Positions 31,672 to 42,830 of a DNA stretch of 64,000 nt are shown piece by piece (the first letter of the stretch is position 1; each line of letters begins with the position of its first letter). The notes below the pieces were generated by a model, which was not told the origin of the DNA, searched no databases, and saw nothing but the letters and a program-made list of their open reading frames with translations. This stretch comes from Apostichopus japonicus (Eukaryota; Echinodermata; Holothuroidea; Aspidochirotida; Stichopodidae): the NCBI RefSeq assembly GCF_037975245.1, contig NC_092571.1, positions 15,621,917-15,685,916 of the forward strand. Direction: 5' to 3'. Position numbers and translations under genes: made by a program.

Positions 31672-33679
31672 GTAAGTAGACAAACGCAATTGTGTTTGCA
31701 AATGCATAGTGATTCCGTTCGTTTCTAGACGTGAGTGTTAAATATTGGCCTAAGGTTATGAGTTCAAGCAGTAATAGTACTCATGCTGTTTGCTTTCTCG
31801 AGGTGAAAATTTGTCTGATCTTATGTAAACTTTCCCCTTAAGTTAAGGGTGTGATGATTTGTATTGCTTTTGCTAATTTGGTAAAGGAGACACAAAGCCC
31901 CACTGTCATCATTGGTCGCTGTGTTTGAGAAATCTGTTTGGACAGCTTCCTCCAAAATCTAAGAAAAAGTTTAGTCCATCATTGGAAGATATCAAGGCTG
32001 TAGACTTAAGCAAGTCTAAATATGACATCATCACACCACATGTGTTTCAACTTTTAATGATTTTCTTTACTTAGTACAATACTTATTTTCTGTAACAGAG
32101 ATGGATTTTGCAAATGCTGCCACTATAAAATTGAAATTAATACGAGATAATGATGACAGCCGTTTCAGTGGGAATGTAAGGCTTATTTTTTCTAGTTCCA
32201 GGTATAAGTGGGTAACGGTAAGCCGGGGCTTACACTAGTAACGTTAAGCCGAGCGCAAACATGAAAGTCTTCATAAATAGTCTTCAAAAGCGGATATTTG
32301 ATTAATAAGTTCCTTCCTATTAACTCTTGGTATATAAACTCGATGATGAATATAACTATAACTTGGGATGATTAAAATACATGAGCATAAATGCTGATTA
32401 TAAATATTAATTACGGGGCCCTCTGTTATACGTCTGTAGGCTTCGGGAGATAAACTTATATTTTTTCATTTCACTATTAGTTATTTTATTTCAGGGCCTC
32501 GGGGGAGATTAGCTTTAAAATAACCGAGTATACTCTTTAATGTTAAATAAATAATAAATAAATAAAAAACTTAAACTCCCCGATACGTCTTTAGGAGACA
32601 CTTAAACCCCTGATTCCAATATAACAAATTACGACGCGATGCACAGGTCACACGCTCTGCCCTTGAACCTGATTGGTCCAAACTTATAGCTAACCCCTCA
32701 CCCAACTATTGATTGGTTGAATGCCAACCCGATATGCAGATGAGCACATGCAAATGAGCACTCAACCAATTTGAACCAGTTTGGCTGTCTTCCAGCCTCA
32801 CAAACAGAATCATTCAAAACAAAACATCTGTACACGCTTCTATAGCGCATGATTCATAGCCCGCCGTACCACAGAGCAAACCACCAAACGCAAGCCATGT
32901 GTGACGTCATATTAACAAGTAAACAATATCTTAACACAAACTAGAATACGCTTCACAGCAACATTCTAATTTGAAATTATGAAAAGAAACACAAAGAAAA
33001 AGCAATATGTGCCAAGTTGTTGTTCTTCTTCTTTTTAAGGGGGGGGGGTGGATTCTAGAATTGGAAAAATGCAACTGTATAAAGAACACATCACAGACCA
33101 ATTGTGGGGTCACATGGGCATCAGTAATGTCTAGAGAAGCCGACGAGGGGAGGGGAAACTAGGAGGGGAGCATCATGATTGGGGCAAATCCCCTGATACC
33201 CCCTTCCTTTACGCGGCCACTGCTTATCTGGAATAGAGCATCTTGTGGGTTATCAACATTGATGAAGAGAATGCTAGCAATAGAGTTAAGGGATTCAGTA
33301 TGGAAAATAGAAAAAGCAAACAAAGAAAATTGAGAATAGAAAGAAAAATTCATGAGAAAGATACTACTATATGAGATCATGGAATTTTTGGCATCCTCTA
33401 AATTTTGTTTACATCAAAATAAATGGTTTATGAACTCTATGATATATAAGTCATAAACTGTACATATATAGGATTGTTCTATCGTTGTGTTGCTATGAAG
33501 CATATGTCCATTATCCTTGAAAATTAAAAATATGAGTAAGCATAAGGAATGAGGCCCAAGATCCTCGATACATCTAACCGGTTAAGTAAAAATCAGGGTA
33601 AATGGTTCTTTATATCGTGACCTCCTTTTCCCACTCTCCTTTCCACTCTTCTTGATATCGATAATGTTGTTACTTGCAG
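31672..33679 (+). other. Gene 2 intron
   Basis: Homologous to 7205-9106 of gene 1 except for the small insert at about 32456-32569. TGACGTCA at 32902-32909. No gene. Confidence 0.55.
32456..32569 (+). mobile_element. Short retroposon-like insert with AAAT-type tail
   Basis: About 114 bp present in gene 2 and absent from gene 1 (which reads GAGATAAACATAAACTCC). It has GGGCCTCGGGGGAGATTAGC, then AACCGAGTATACTC, and ends in AAATAAATAATAAATAAATA. The A-rich tandem tail is typical of the 3' end of a LINE or SINE. Confidence 0.5.
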
Positions 33680-33849
33680 GTTCCAGTGATAGTACCTGTC
33701 AGAAATATCTAAGCTCACTCAATACATATGACATGTACAACACATCCCGGCATTTACTCTTCTGTTTAATTGTTTTGACCAAAATGTCACTGATTGTTCA
33801 TTCTGTTCCTTTTTTATTTCTCTATAATATTGTAATAAATTTGAAATGA
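33680..33849 (+). pseudogene. Gene 2 relic or alternative terminal exon
   Basis: Counterpart of 9107-9276. Same acceptor (TTACTTGCAG), same phase, same stop. Three nucleotide differences across about 170 bp, two of them silent and one changing Ile to Asn near the end. The hydrophobic tail is preserved. Confidence 0.45.
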
Positions 33850-34297
33850 TCATAATAGGACTGAATTTGTAGAAAGCAATTTCATGCTTGCACATGTAAA
33901 ACTTGTTCCTAGCTGAACTTGGAGTGAGTATTCTCATTACTCTCAGTGTTAGAATAATAACAAGCATATGGACAATATCAAATTTAATTATTAAGATGGT
34001 GGGGACTGAATAATTTACGTAAATTAATCAAACAACATGTTACCTAATATAAGCTATGACAGCGTAGTGTTTACTTTTTCTCAATCTATCCATTTACACG
34101 TTCTGAAAAAGTTGTATGCATTTCAGCCAATCGTGAAATTATTGTGAATATTTTGGTCAAATAAATATCTTTGTGAAATAAAGAGCACTCCAGAGGCTAA
34201 ATATCATTTGTGAACAATAAATCAGAGATGCTAATGCAGGTATCTATACTGTAGATCTGATCTGTAATTATTCCATCAATATCTTTATGTCTTGCAG
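33850..34297 (+). other. Gene 2 intron before the last exon
   Basis: Non-coding, similar to 9277-9723 but with many small changes and indels, in contrast to the near-identical 3' flank. Confidence 0.5.
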
Positions 34298-34566
34298 GTC
34301 TCAGTGATGGTCTCAGCGATCAGAATGGTAAAGCATTCAGTACATCTGGCATGGGCAATACTGAAAGTTCCAACATATGTGCCAATATCAAACAGGGTGG
34401 TTGGTGGCATGAAGCATGTGATGGCGATTACACAAACCTTAACGGTGTCTACGGTTCCAACCAGGATTCAACCTCCATTTACTGGAAAGGTCTACCCAAA
34501 GAAGAAATCATCATATCCTCTGAGATGAAGATACGACATTGTATAAACTGTAATCAACATGATTGA
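34298..34566 (+). CDS. FReD lectin gene 2, fibrinogen domain last exon and stop
   Basis: The acceptor is TATGTCTTGCAG, phase 1; 88 codons and TGA. It keeps GGWWHEAC, YTNLNGVYGSNQDS, IYWKGL and SSEMKIR. At the calcium-site region gene 2 reads FSTSGMGNTESSNICA where gene 1 has FSTYDRDNTERDNNCA, so the acidic residues are gone. Seventeen of 88 codons are replaced relative to gene 1 and one is silent. Confidence 0.85.
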
Positions 34567-35310
34567 GAAATGTTAATACTATCTTTTAAACTGTACCTTT
34601 TACAATTGAAAAAAATAAGATGCCATCGATATCATTTCTGAAACTGTGCAGTGAAATATGTCAATGAAAATCAGAAAGATGTCGAAAGGCTGACTTTTTT
34701 TGTCGACAAACTTCAGATAGAATGTCAAAATGAGTACTTGCTGCATCTTGATAATTTGAGTAATTTGTAAATATATGAACAAATGACTCAAGTGAAGTGC
34801 TTTATAATTGAACAATTTCCTGTCAAATGTTCTTATCAATTTCATTAGAATTTACCAAAGTGATGTTTTGCAGAAAATTGGTAAATCTATCACTTCGATA
34901 TTTAATTAAATTAAACTTTTTATTGAAAAATTATGATTTACTTAGTAGTATGAGCAAGTATTTCTAAATTTTGTTTAAAAGTTATTGTCCAAATGTAAGA
35001 TCGATAATGGATCACCAAACAATTAAAAAAATATGCGGTTGATTTTACTAATGATTTTGTAAGTGTATGATTCATCCTTTAAATAAAAAAAATCAAATAG
35101 TTGAAATACGATAAAATAATCATTTTGTAAGTTTGCAGTTATATTTTTCAATAACTTCAAACACTCAAAGTAAGGAACTGATTGCTGCAATTTGTTTTTT
35201 AAAACAAAAGAATTTATCACTTCACCATTTTGTTGACAATTGTTATCATATTTACAGATTTATATCTTTTACTTTTTGAGAGTAAATTCCTTTACCCCAT
35301 TTTTGACAAT
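34567..35310 (+). other. Gene 2 3' UTR / 3' flank
   Basis: Nearly identical to 9993-10735. Includes the candidate AATAAA at 35082-35087. Homology to gene 1 ends at about 35363. Confidence 0.6.
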
Positions 35311-35363
35311 ATTTATATGTATAGTTTGCTTTGAAGGTGAGTAAATTGGTACTATTGTATTAA

Positions 35364-36314
35364 ATCGATATGAATATTCGTAAATTTTCTTATTTTTCTA
35401 TTTCGTTTGTATTGATAAATAAAAAATAAACTGGAGTTACTGTTTAGCCTAAATCTTCAACCCTGCAAAAGAAAATATTATTCAAAACAGATTTGTTATT
35501 ATTTTAGAAATATTGTACTCATTGAAAGGATGTAAATAATTCTTACCAAAAAGTCAATACTTTGAGAATAATGGAAATTAAAACAGAAAACAGATCGATC
35601 TAAAAACATTTTGATAAAAATAACATGTATTTTAATTTAGAATGAACGAAAATAACCTGAAATTGTTTGACAAAATTAGTAAAAGAAAACTTATTTTCGT
35701 GTACTAAGTTTAGTGTTCAATGTAATTGATTGAGTAGAAGACCACAAGCTATAAAAATATAATATTGTACTTATACATACAAACAACATACTTTTATTAT
35801 CATCACCACTTTTGTCATATTAGTATATGTAATGGACATTGTAACCTAGATCAGCCTCAGAAAAGTTGTATTTTTTTTCATTCTATTCAAACTTGATGGT
35901 TCCTCCTCAAATGTGAGCACACAAAGATGCTTGGGAAATAGGTGTTAAATCTTAATTTGGGATCTTCATGGATTTACATTGCAATGGATTAGATAACAGC
36001 TCCAACAAAAGTGGGTCATTTTTTATAAAATTTAATTCTACCAAACCCTTATTTTATGTTACAGTGAATTAAACTAGCCTGAGGTCTTGCACTACATTTA
36101 AAAACCTTAAACAGAATGTTGATTTAAAGGGGAGGGGTTGGGGAGGGAAGGGGATAGCCTAGTAGGTATGGTCTTATCGATGTAAGTATTACGTTAATCA
36201 TATGGGGATTGTTTTGTATTTCAAATGTCTTGGCTAATATTATTTAACTTACCGCACATTATATATTTACTCAAGATATAATAATAGATATATAGATGTT
36301 TATATAAAGATGTT

Positions 36315-36370
<56 letters not shown>

Positions 36371-36936
36371 CATATATATATATATTTATATATATATATA
36401 CATATATATACATATATATTTATATATATATATATATACACACATACATATATACTAAGTGTATTCATTAAATAAATGTGTTGAATGTCATTTACCCATC
36501 TGCTGGTTTTTATACTCTTCTTGTTTATTTGTCAACCAACCAGCCATGATTTTTCTTCAAAAATAACCTATTCTCTGGTCAGCTTTTAATATTTGCCTCA
36601 TTTGATAATAAGGTCAACAAATTAATTGTCCAATGTAATTAGAAACTAAAAATATATTCATAAAAAAATAAAGCCAAGAATTTTTTAAAAAGGATAGAAA
36701 GTAATATTCATATTAAAACTTCCTTTATAAAACATAATGAGTCATATATATATATCTCCAAAGTAACATTATATTAACCAGTTTCAAATGAAAACTTAAT
36801 CAGCAAACATGGATACCTCAATGGATCATTTGATTTTTGTTTAACCTTATTGTAATATAATTTCGACCAGCATTTTGCAGGAATTTTCTTACTTCTATAA
36901 CAAAAAAACAATGCAGTGCTCAACATAAGAGTTTGT
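35364..36936. other. Intergenic, A+T-rich
   Basis: Unique in this window. No gene. Holds the TA microsatellite listed separately. Confidence 0.45.
36311..36456. repeat. (TA)n / TATATACA microsatellite
   Basis: About 145 bp of TA dinucleotides with scattered CA and TTTA interruptions. Confidence 0.9.
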
Positions 36937-37113
36937 GACGCTATTGCGCTTGCGCAATGACTTTGGACCGCACCATTATCATACGGTGGGTTTGTGTTAG
37001 GGGTTGGGAACAACCTTTGTGTACAGTGTCGGTAAGGTGGGTCGACTTAAAAATTGCACTTACCTGTAGTGTAATGGTGCGGTCCAATGTCATATGCGCA
37101 ATAGCATCACGTC
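36937..37113. repeat. Short fold-back remnant before TRAIP-like fragment B
   Basis: GACGCTATTGCGCTTGCGCA at 36937 pairs with TGCGCAATAGCATCACGTC at 37095, with GGACCGCACCATTA opposite TAATGGTGCGGTCC nearer the centre. A trimmed relative of the element at 13680-14456, in the equivalent position of the duplicated unit. Confidence 0.7.
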
Positions 37114-38177
37114 TTCCAATTCTAAAGAAAGTTGACTATTTATATAGTGCGACCCCAATGATATACAGTGTATTTTCTTTGAGTCAACTTGTAGCCACTT
37201 TTTCAATAAAAATTTGTAATATGCAAACCCATAACAGAAATAGCAAAATTTGTCGTAGTGAAACAATGAAAACATGTATTGTGTATTTTGATATATTTAT
37301 GAGAAATTTCAATGCTATTTATATGTTTTACATTACAATGCTGGATTGTAGTATAAAATTATTTTGACTTGCACCTTTAATTCAAGTACTGTATAATTCT
37401 CTCTACTTACGGTGCAATTTGGTCAAACCGTCAATGAAATCAAATAGCTGAAGGAAAGAACTAAACCACTGAGTAACATCAGCAAGATTTTCATTACTGC
37501 TATCCTTTAAAAGTTTAAAAGAACTTAATTGCACTACTATAGCAAACTTACTGTATTCCATAATATAACATTGGCCAAATTTACAGCAATGACCTCATAA
37601 TTGCAATAGTTAGCTGAATGAAATTGTCACATTTTTTGGTGTCAGCCGTAAATTTCTACAGAAATCATAGTTATTTTAAGGGACGTGATGCTCTGGTAAA
37701 GGACAAAATTTCCGAGTTACTAAGATCATAGATGTGTATCTGGGAAAATATACATATAAAGCTTGTTCTGGTATGTAATTATGACGGTAGTTACCTAACA
37801 ATGCTTTTGCTACAACGTAATTCTAACCAACTTTAAATTGGATTTCTTGCTCATGATATGCTTTGGGTCAAGGTCCCATGGGAAATTAAGTTTAGAGTTA
37901 GAACTTTGTGAAGTTTAGGCTTAGATGTCAGTGTGAAACTGTTCTTGTAAATGATCACAGTAATTTGGATCACTCTGACTTTGCACTGGTACTCAGAAAA
38001 TTTTGTGGTACTCATCCTCAAGGCTTTGAACTGGTACTCATATGCCTACCCAGAACTATATATGTATATATGCACAACAAGTCTGGCTACTACAAATACA
38101 TAATTGTATTTGTTCTAATTGTGTTTTTCACACAGAGATGGTATCCTAGTGCATTGCTGCTGATTGGCTGTTTAATC
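37114..38177 (+). other. Duplicated flank upstream of TRAIP-like fragment B
   Basis: Counterpart of 14497-15547. Non-coding apart from an acceptor-like TTTTTCACACAG near 38137. Confidence 0.5.
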
Positions 38178-38297
38178 ATGCCAAGTGTTGTCTGTACCAT
38201 CTGTTCAGAATGTCTGGAGTTAGATCATCAGGTGGTCTCTGCATGTCCCTGTGGGCATGTGTACCATGAAACATGGTTAGTTGAAATTTTGAAGTAG
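38178..38297 (+). pseudogene. TRAIP-like RING fragment B
   Basis: MPSVVCTICSECLELDHQVV to CGHVYHETWLVEILK and stop. Identical to copy A except Phe to Leu and the end, where copy B reads through TGG. As in A, only the first half of the RING is present. The sequence CATG|GTTAGT at 38275 could be the real exon end. Confidence 0.5.
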
Positions 38298-39176
38298 AAC
38301 GATAATGACATTCAGGGGAATTTCAGGCATTGAAGAAAATAAGCAAATTTATTCATAAGAGTTCTTAATGATTTCCTTTTTACATATCTGAAAAACAAAG
38401 TCAATCTGATGTCCGGAAATGCGGTAAAATATGGCCTAAACTTGTCGATTGAATAAAAAAATTGAGCATTGATCACGTGATCCTCATCGACCTGTGACGT
38501 CATTATGATGATAACATGTGCTGAGCTCTGTTAACTGTACAGTACTGTATGTACTGCACTGTACAGTTCTGTGCTGTACTGCGATAAAGTCAGTATTAAC
38601 ATGTAAAAAATTGAAGTGTAGCACCGTAACTAGCCAGAATTGGGACATTAACCTCTCATCGACTTTTGAACTTAAAGGAAGAGAGGGGATTAAAGTGGTT
38701 CTCTTAATGTGTGTAAGCTGGAGCACAAAAGCTTGTGTGAGTAACCTTTTATTCCGGTATAGCACACACATTGCCACAAGTCCACAGCTGTATTGTTTTA
38801 CATTAAGGTCTTCTCTGATTGTCTTCAAAATTGTTACCATGATGATAAATTGTAACTGTTCACATTATCACCATTACTGGTGAGAGCTGCCATTGGACAT
38901 GCTATTTTACAGTACAGTAGTTTACATAGTATATTTTCAGTATATTTGTTCACTCTGTCAAGTAATATTTATTTTGCATGTTAAGTACCTAGAGAGTCAG
39001 TCTTGTGTTTCTCCTCAAGCTCTTTGTGATTCATTCATCTTTAGTTTCTTTAAGTCTCATCAGCGTAGTACTCCATGTTCAGTTACAAGACTAGGCTAAA
39101 ATTAAGAGAAACTCATAAGAAATAACTGATAATTTTTTTTTTCCCTGACATTATTGTTCACATCTTGTGATTTCAG
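38298..39176 (+). other. Spacer in TRAIP-like fragment B
   Basis: 38276 to about 38800 is an extra segment not in copy A. It contains a GATCACGTGATC palindrome near 38470, a TGACGTCA (38495-38502) and a cluster of CTGTAC/GTACTG words at 38530-38580. The remainder matches copy A. Confidence 0.45.
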
Positions 39177-39344
39177 AATGCTCTTGATGAGATTCAATTG
39201 AAAGTGACCAGTCTTACTAAGGAGAAAGGTGAACCAAACTCTGAAAGTGAGAGGCTCTCCACTCTAGTGGATTCCTTAAATGGAAGAGTGATGAATATGA
39301 CCATACAGTTTAAACAGGAACAGATGATCAATGATGGTTTTAGG
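39177..39344 (+). pseudogene. TRAIP-like coiled-coil exon B (56 codons)
   Basis: The acceptor is TTGTGATTTCAG and the donor TTTAGG|GTACGT, stronger than in copy A. It begins NALDEIQLKVTSLTKEKGEP. The Leu to Pro change and Lys to Phe changes would weaken the coiled coil. Confidence 0.45.
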
Positions 39345-40034
39345 GTACGTCACTTTCATCCTCAGTTTGTTCATATTTTATATAAGTCTGTAAATCCCCT
39401 TTTTGAGAAGCTTGGCTGTTAATTTCCCTTCACTAACCCATGAGACCAAAAAGTTTAAACAGGAACAGATAGCCAATGACGGTTTTAGGATATTTACCTT
39501 CAGCTTCAGTTAATATAAATAGAAACAATTCTTTTTTTCTTTGTTTTCAGTGAGGGGGATTTCCAGTGCATTTAATACTTGAAAGATATCCGGGTATATT
39601 GTAGTGATCCCATCAAGCAAGATCTAGACAGGAATTGTAATGTAAATACAGTATATTATGAAGAAAATTTTCATATAAAATTATCAGAATCATGGCCACC
39701 AACAGTCACCCGCTGTAGCTAAAGAGAAAACAGAGAGAACAGTGGTTTAACATACATATATTTCCCCAGTCCGTACATTCACACCGTTGATTTAATGTGT
39801 TTAATCTAACTTAGCTTATTATGTTGAATATTGTCAAAAACGTGTGTCTCTTACTCAGAATTGTTATTTTCATCTTCATAAGTTTCAAGAACCTTGAGAT
39901 TTGAGATTTAATTATCATTTTTATTTGAAGACGGCTTCTGCAGATATACAGATTCAACCTTTTCATGTTGATATCATGATTTATCACACAATGAGCATTA
40001 GATCATTGCTGCATCTTCAGAACAGTAGAATCTC
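39345..40034 (+). other. Flank between TRAIP-like fragment B and gene 3
   Basis: Counterpart of 16249-17057. At 40035-40038 it holds the empty AGTA target site that carries the DNA transposon upstream of gene 2. Confidence 0.5.
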
Positions 40035-40073
40035 AGTAGATTGAGCTGTTATGACATAAATGTTTGTATTCAG

Positions 40074-40088
40074 CCAATCGGTGATTGG
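40074..40088. promoter_or_regulatory. Inverted CCAAT pair upstream of gene 3
   Basis: CCAATCGGTGATTGG, about 205 bp before the ATG; matches the site before gene 2. Confidence 0.4.
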
Positions 40089-40294
40089 AATGGACATAAA
40101 AATGAATATTCATGTTTTAGTTTCTCACATCATTGTCTAAGCCTGATATGAATAATCCTCTCCATAAGGAAAAGAGTCATTTCATTCCCAACTATCTTAG
40201 AAGTGACCGGCTGTTTTCCTTGTTCATTTTCTGTGTTGGACAGAACTTTCGAGAAGAGGAAAGCACTGTTTTTGGGCAACCAGCTTCAAGCAAG

Positions 40295-40352
40295 ATGTTG
40301 CTTTCTCATTTGCTGATCCTATCGCTTGTGGGTGTGACTATCAACGGACAAG
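40295..40352 (+). CDS. FReD lectin gene 3, signal-peptide exon
   Basis: MLLSHLLILSLVGVTINGQ, donor CAAG|GTGAGC, phase 1. Same exon as gene 2 with conservative changes, so a secreted product is expected. Confidence 0.8.
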
Positions 40353-42830
40353 GTGAGCACACATTCAATTTCATTGTCTTTACTAAGGGCAATTGTATAA
40401 TTGTTAAAATACTCCTGATTAAAATATAATACTCGCCATACTTCCCCTCTGCTGCCCCTTTTCATCAATATGTACCAGTTTACACATATTGTTCTTTGTT
40501 AATTGTTAGAGTGTAAAGTGTGAATCACCCACCCACCCAACCTCCCCCCCCCAACAACCTCTCTCTTTAATCGAGAATAACAAAAGTACTCAATTATAAT
40601 ATAAACATGGAAAGTGATATTTCTTACGTATAAAGGTATGACAGTCTCCGTCATTTTGGCATACGGATAATTTCTTGTCAAATCTCGAATGTCCATTGCT
40701 GGACCCTCTCCAAAAATTACCACCATCATTGCATGATTAGAGCACCATAACATGTGCATATTCTGAAAATTTCAGTCGCATTGCTTCAAAATTGGCCAAA
40801 TCATCACACTTTGAAATTTCGCAATTTGTCGCCACCATGGAATTTTGACATTTTCTTGTGAGGTCTGATTTCTCAGCATTTAAACATCCTACTACATTTC
40901 TATCACTGAAGCCTAGAGACTATCCCATAGAATGGAGCAAAAAATATGCAAAAGCATTGTCTTGTGAAGTTAGGTCAACTTAAAAATTCCAAACTATTCA
41001 ATGTTGTTATTTTTTTGCAAAATTGTGCTATTTTTAGTGATGAATTGCTCTTAAACTATTGCTTCAGGGTACTTGATTCTTGTAGAGGGTATTATGTCCA
41101 GTCCAAACAATACACAATAATGATTACATGCTTTCCTGCAATATATCTGTAAGTTGTGCAGCTATTTCATGCTGCGATTCTGCATGGGGAAGGGGGTTTG
41201 ATGCAAATTTTTTTACCAACTTAACTATGTGAGAGCTGTGAGGGTCTTTTTAATTTAATTGTAAATATGAAGTGCCTACAACTTACCAAACTCAGGGTTG
41301 TAACTTTTCTCAATATTAATCTATGAGGTTGTGTGATGTGCAAAAGAGGTTGTCTTTGACAGCCAATAGCTCAAAACGTGTTGCATTGGTGAACATACTC
41401 TGGTCAATCCAGTTCAGCTTTTTGAAGGGGCTCTATAAGTCATCCAGGAAAGTTCAAGTAAAGTTCTTATGTAGTAATGCTTTAAGCACACTCAAGTGGC
41501 AGTTATCCAGTTTCACTCTCAGGGGGAAGGGGGTTCAACAGGGTCAATAGGTTATCTCAAATGGTGGAAAAATTGGCTTAAGTGGTCAAAAGGTTGCTTC
41601 AATTGGACTCAAATTGGCAATTTGTTTTGTGATTTATACCAGGTGACTTGTAGGTTGTCAGAATATTTCACTGTGCCTTTAACCAATGTCATGTAGATCT
41701 CTCAGTCTATAATAACAAATGTTGTAGGGAGTTTCAAGCTCAAAATTGGTAACAGAAAGTTTCCTTATTAGGAATTGAAATAACAATTCCATACTGTAAA
41801 ATTCTTACCAGTAAATTAAATGGTTTATGCTTTGTCAACATGATAACTGATTCCTTTCTTTATATGTTGCCGCATTAGTCAATAGATAGATACATGTATA
41901 TTAACACACTATGCATATGTTTAGGCATCGTAATAACTAACCGTTTTCGTTTTCTGGTCCCAACAAATTGTCAATAAAGTATAATATCTCTTCTCTGTTC
42001 TTGATACTCAATCTAAAAGACAAAATAATGCACTTTATTATTTCAAGGTTTGTCAAAGGCAGACTAAAATTTGACATTTTGCAACATTTTACATTCATAG
42101 CGTATCAGTAGCGTGCACAGGTTTTCCATGGTGGGGGGGGGGGGCAAAAATTCAAACTCTCTCTTTCCCCCGACTGATTTTGGTTGGAATTTTGGTAGAA
42201 GTTTCAGAGGCAATGATTTTATGAAGAACGGGAGCTGCCCTGGGATAAATGAAGCTTCTCCAAGAATTTGATTTTGTAATTGTCAAATGGTGACTTCTGA
42301 GTCATACATAGACTATAATTTAGGTCCATATAAGTAGCTGCAAAGGCAAGATTGTGCACACTCAAAAATTCATGGAGTGCCATGAAGTATTTGATAAAGG
42401 AGGGATGCAGTTGTGGGTTGATCGAAGCTCTCGTGTATCAGGGGTTGGGGCAGGGTGGTGTTCAGGTCGACAGTTCTAAAGAAAGAAAAACTTGGAAGTC
42501 AAATGGTTCATTCTTTGGTATATTTAGACTATAATTTAGATCTATTTAAGTAATTCTAATGGAAGATTGTGCTACTATAATTCTCAATTCTTCCCAGCTG
42601 AATGCAAAAAAAAAAAAAACGGTTGATGAACCGAAGTGCTCTTATGTGATGATCCTGCTAGATGTAATTGTATACATAAATGTATAAATGTGAAATGTAT
42701 CTAGTTTGTATATGGCCTGACTTTCGATTCAAGGGCCTGTTTTTTATTGTTCTGAGGGGCCTAAAGCAGTACATTGGGGACATTTTAGTAATGGGCTGGC
42801 CGTCTTAATACTATACCCGATGTACTGTAG
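40353..42830 (+). other. Gene 3 intron 1, first part
   Basis: Homologous to gene 2 intron 1 without the LINE (empty site at about 40611). No gene. Confidence 0.5.

Noticed and set aside
36271-36468. 65-residue - strand Ile/Tyr-rich frame
   Set aside because: Translation of a TA microsatellite.
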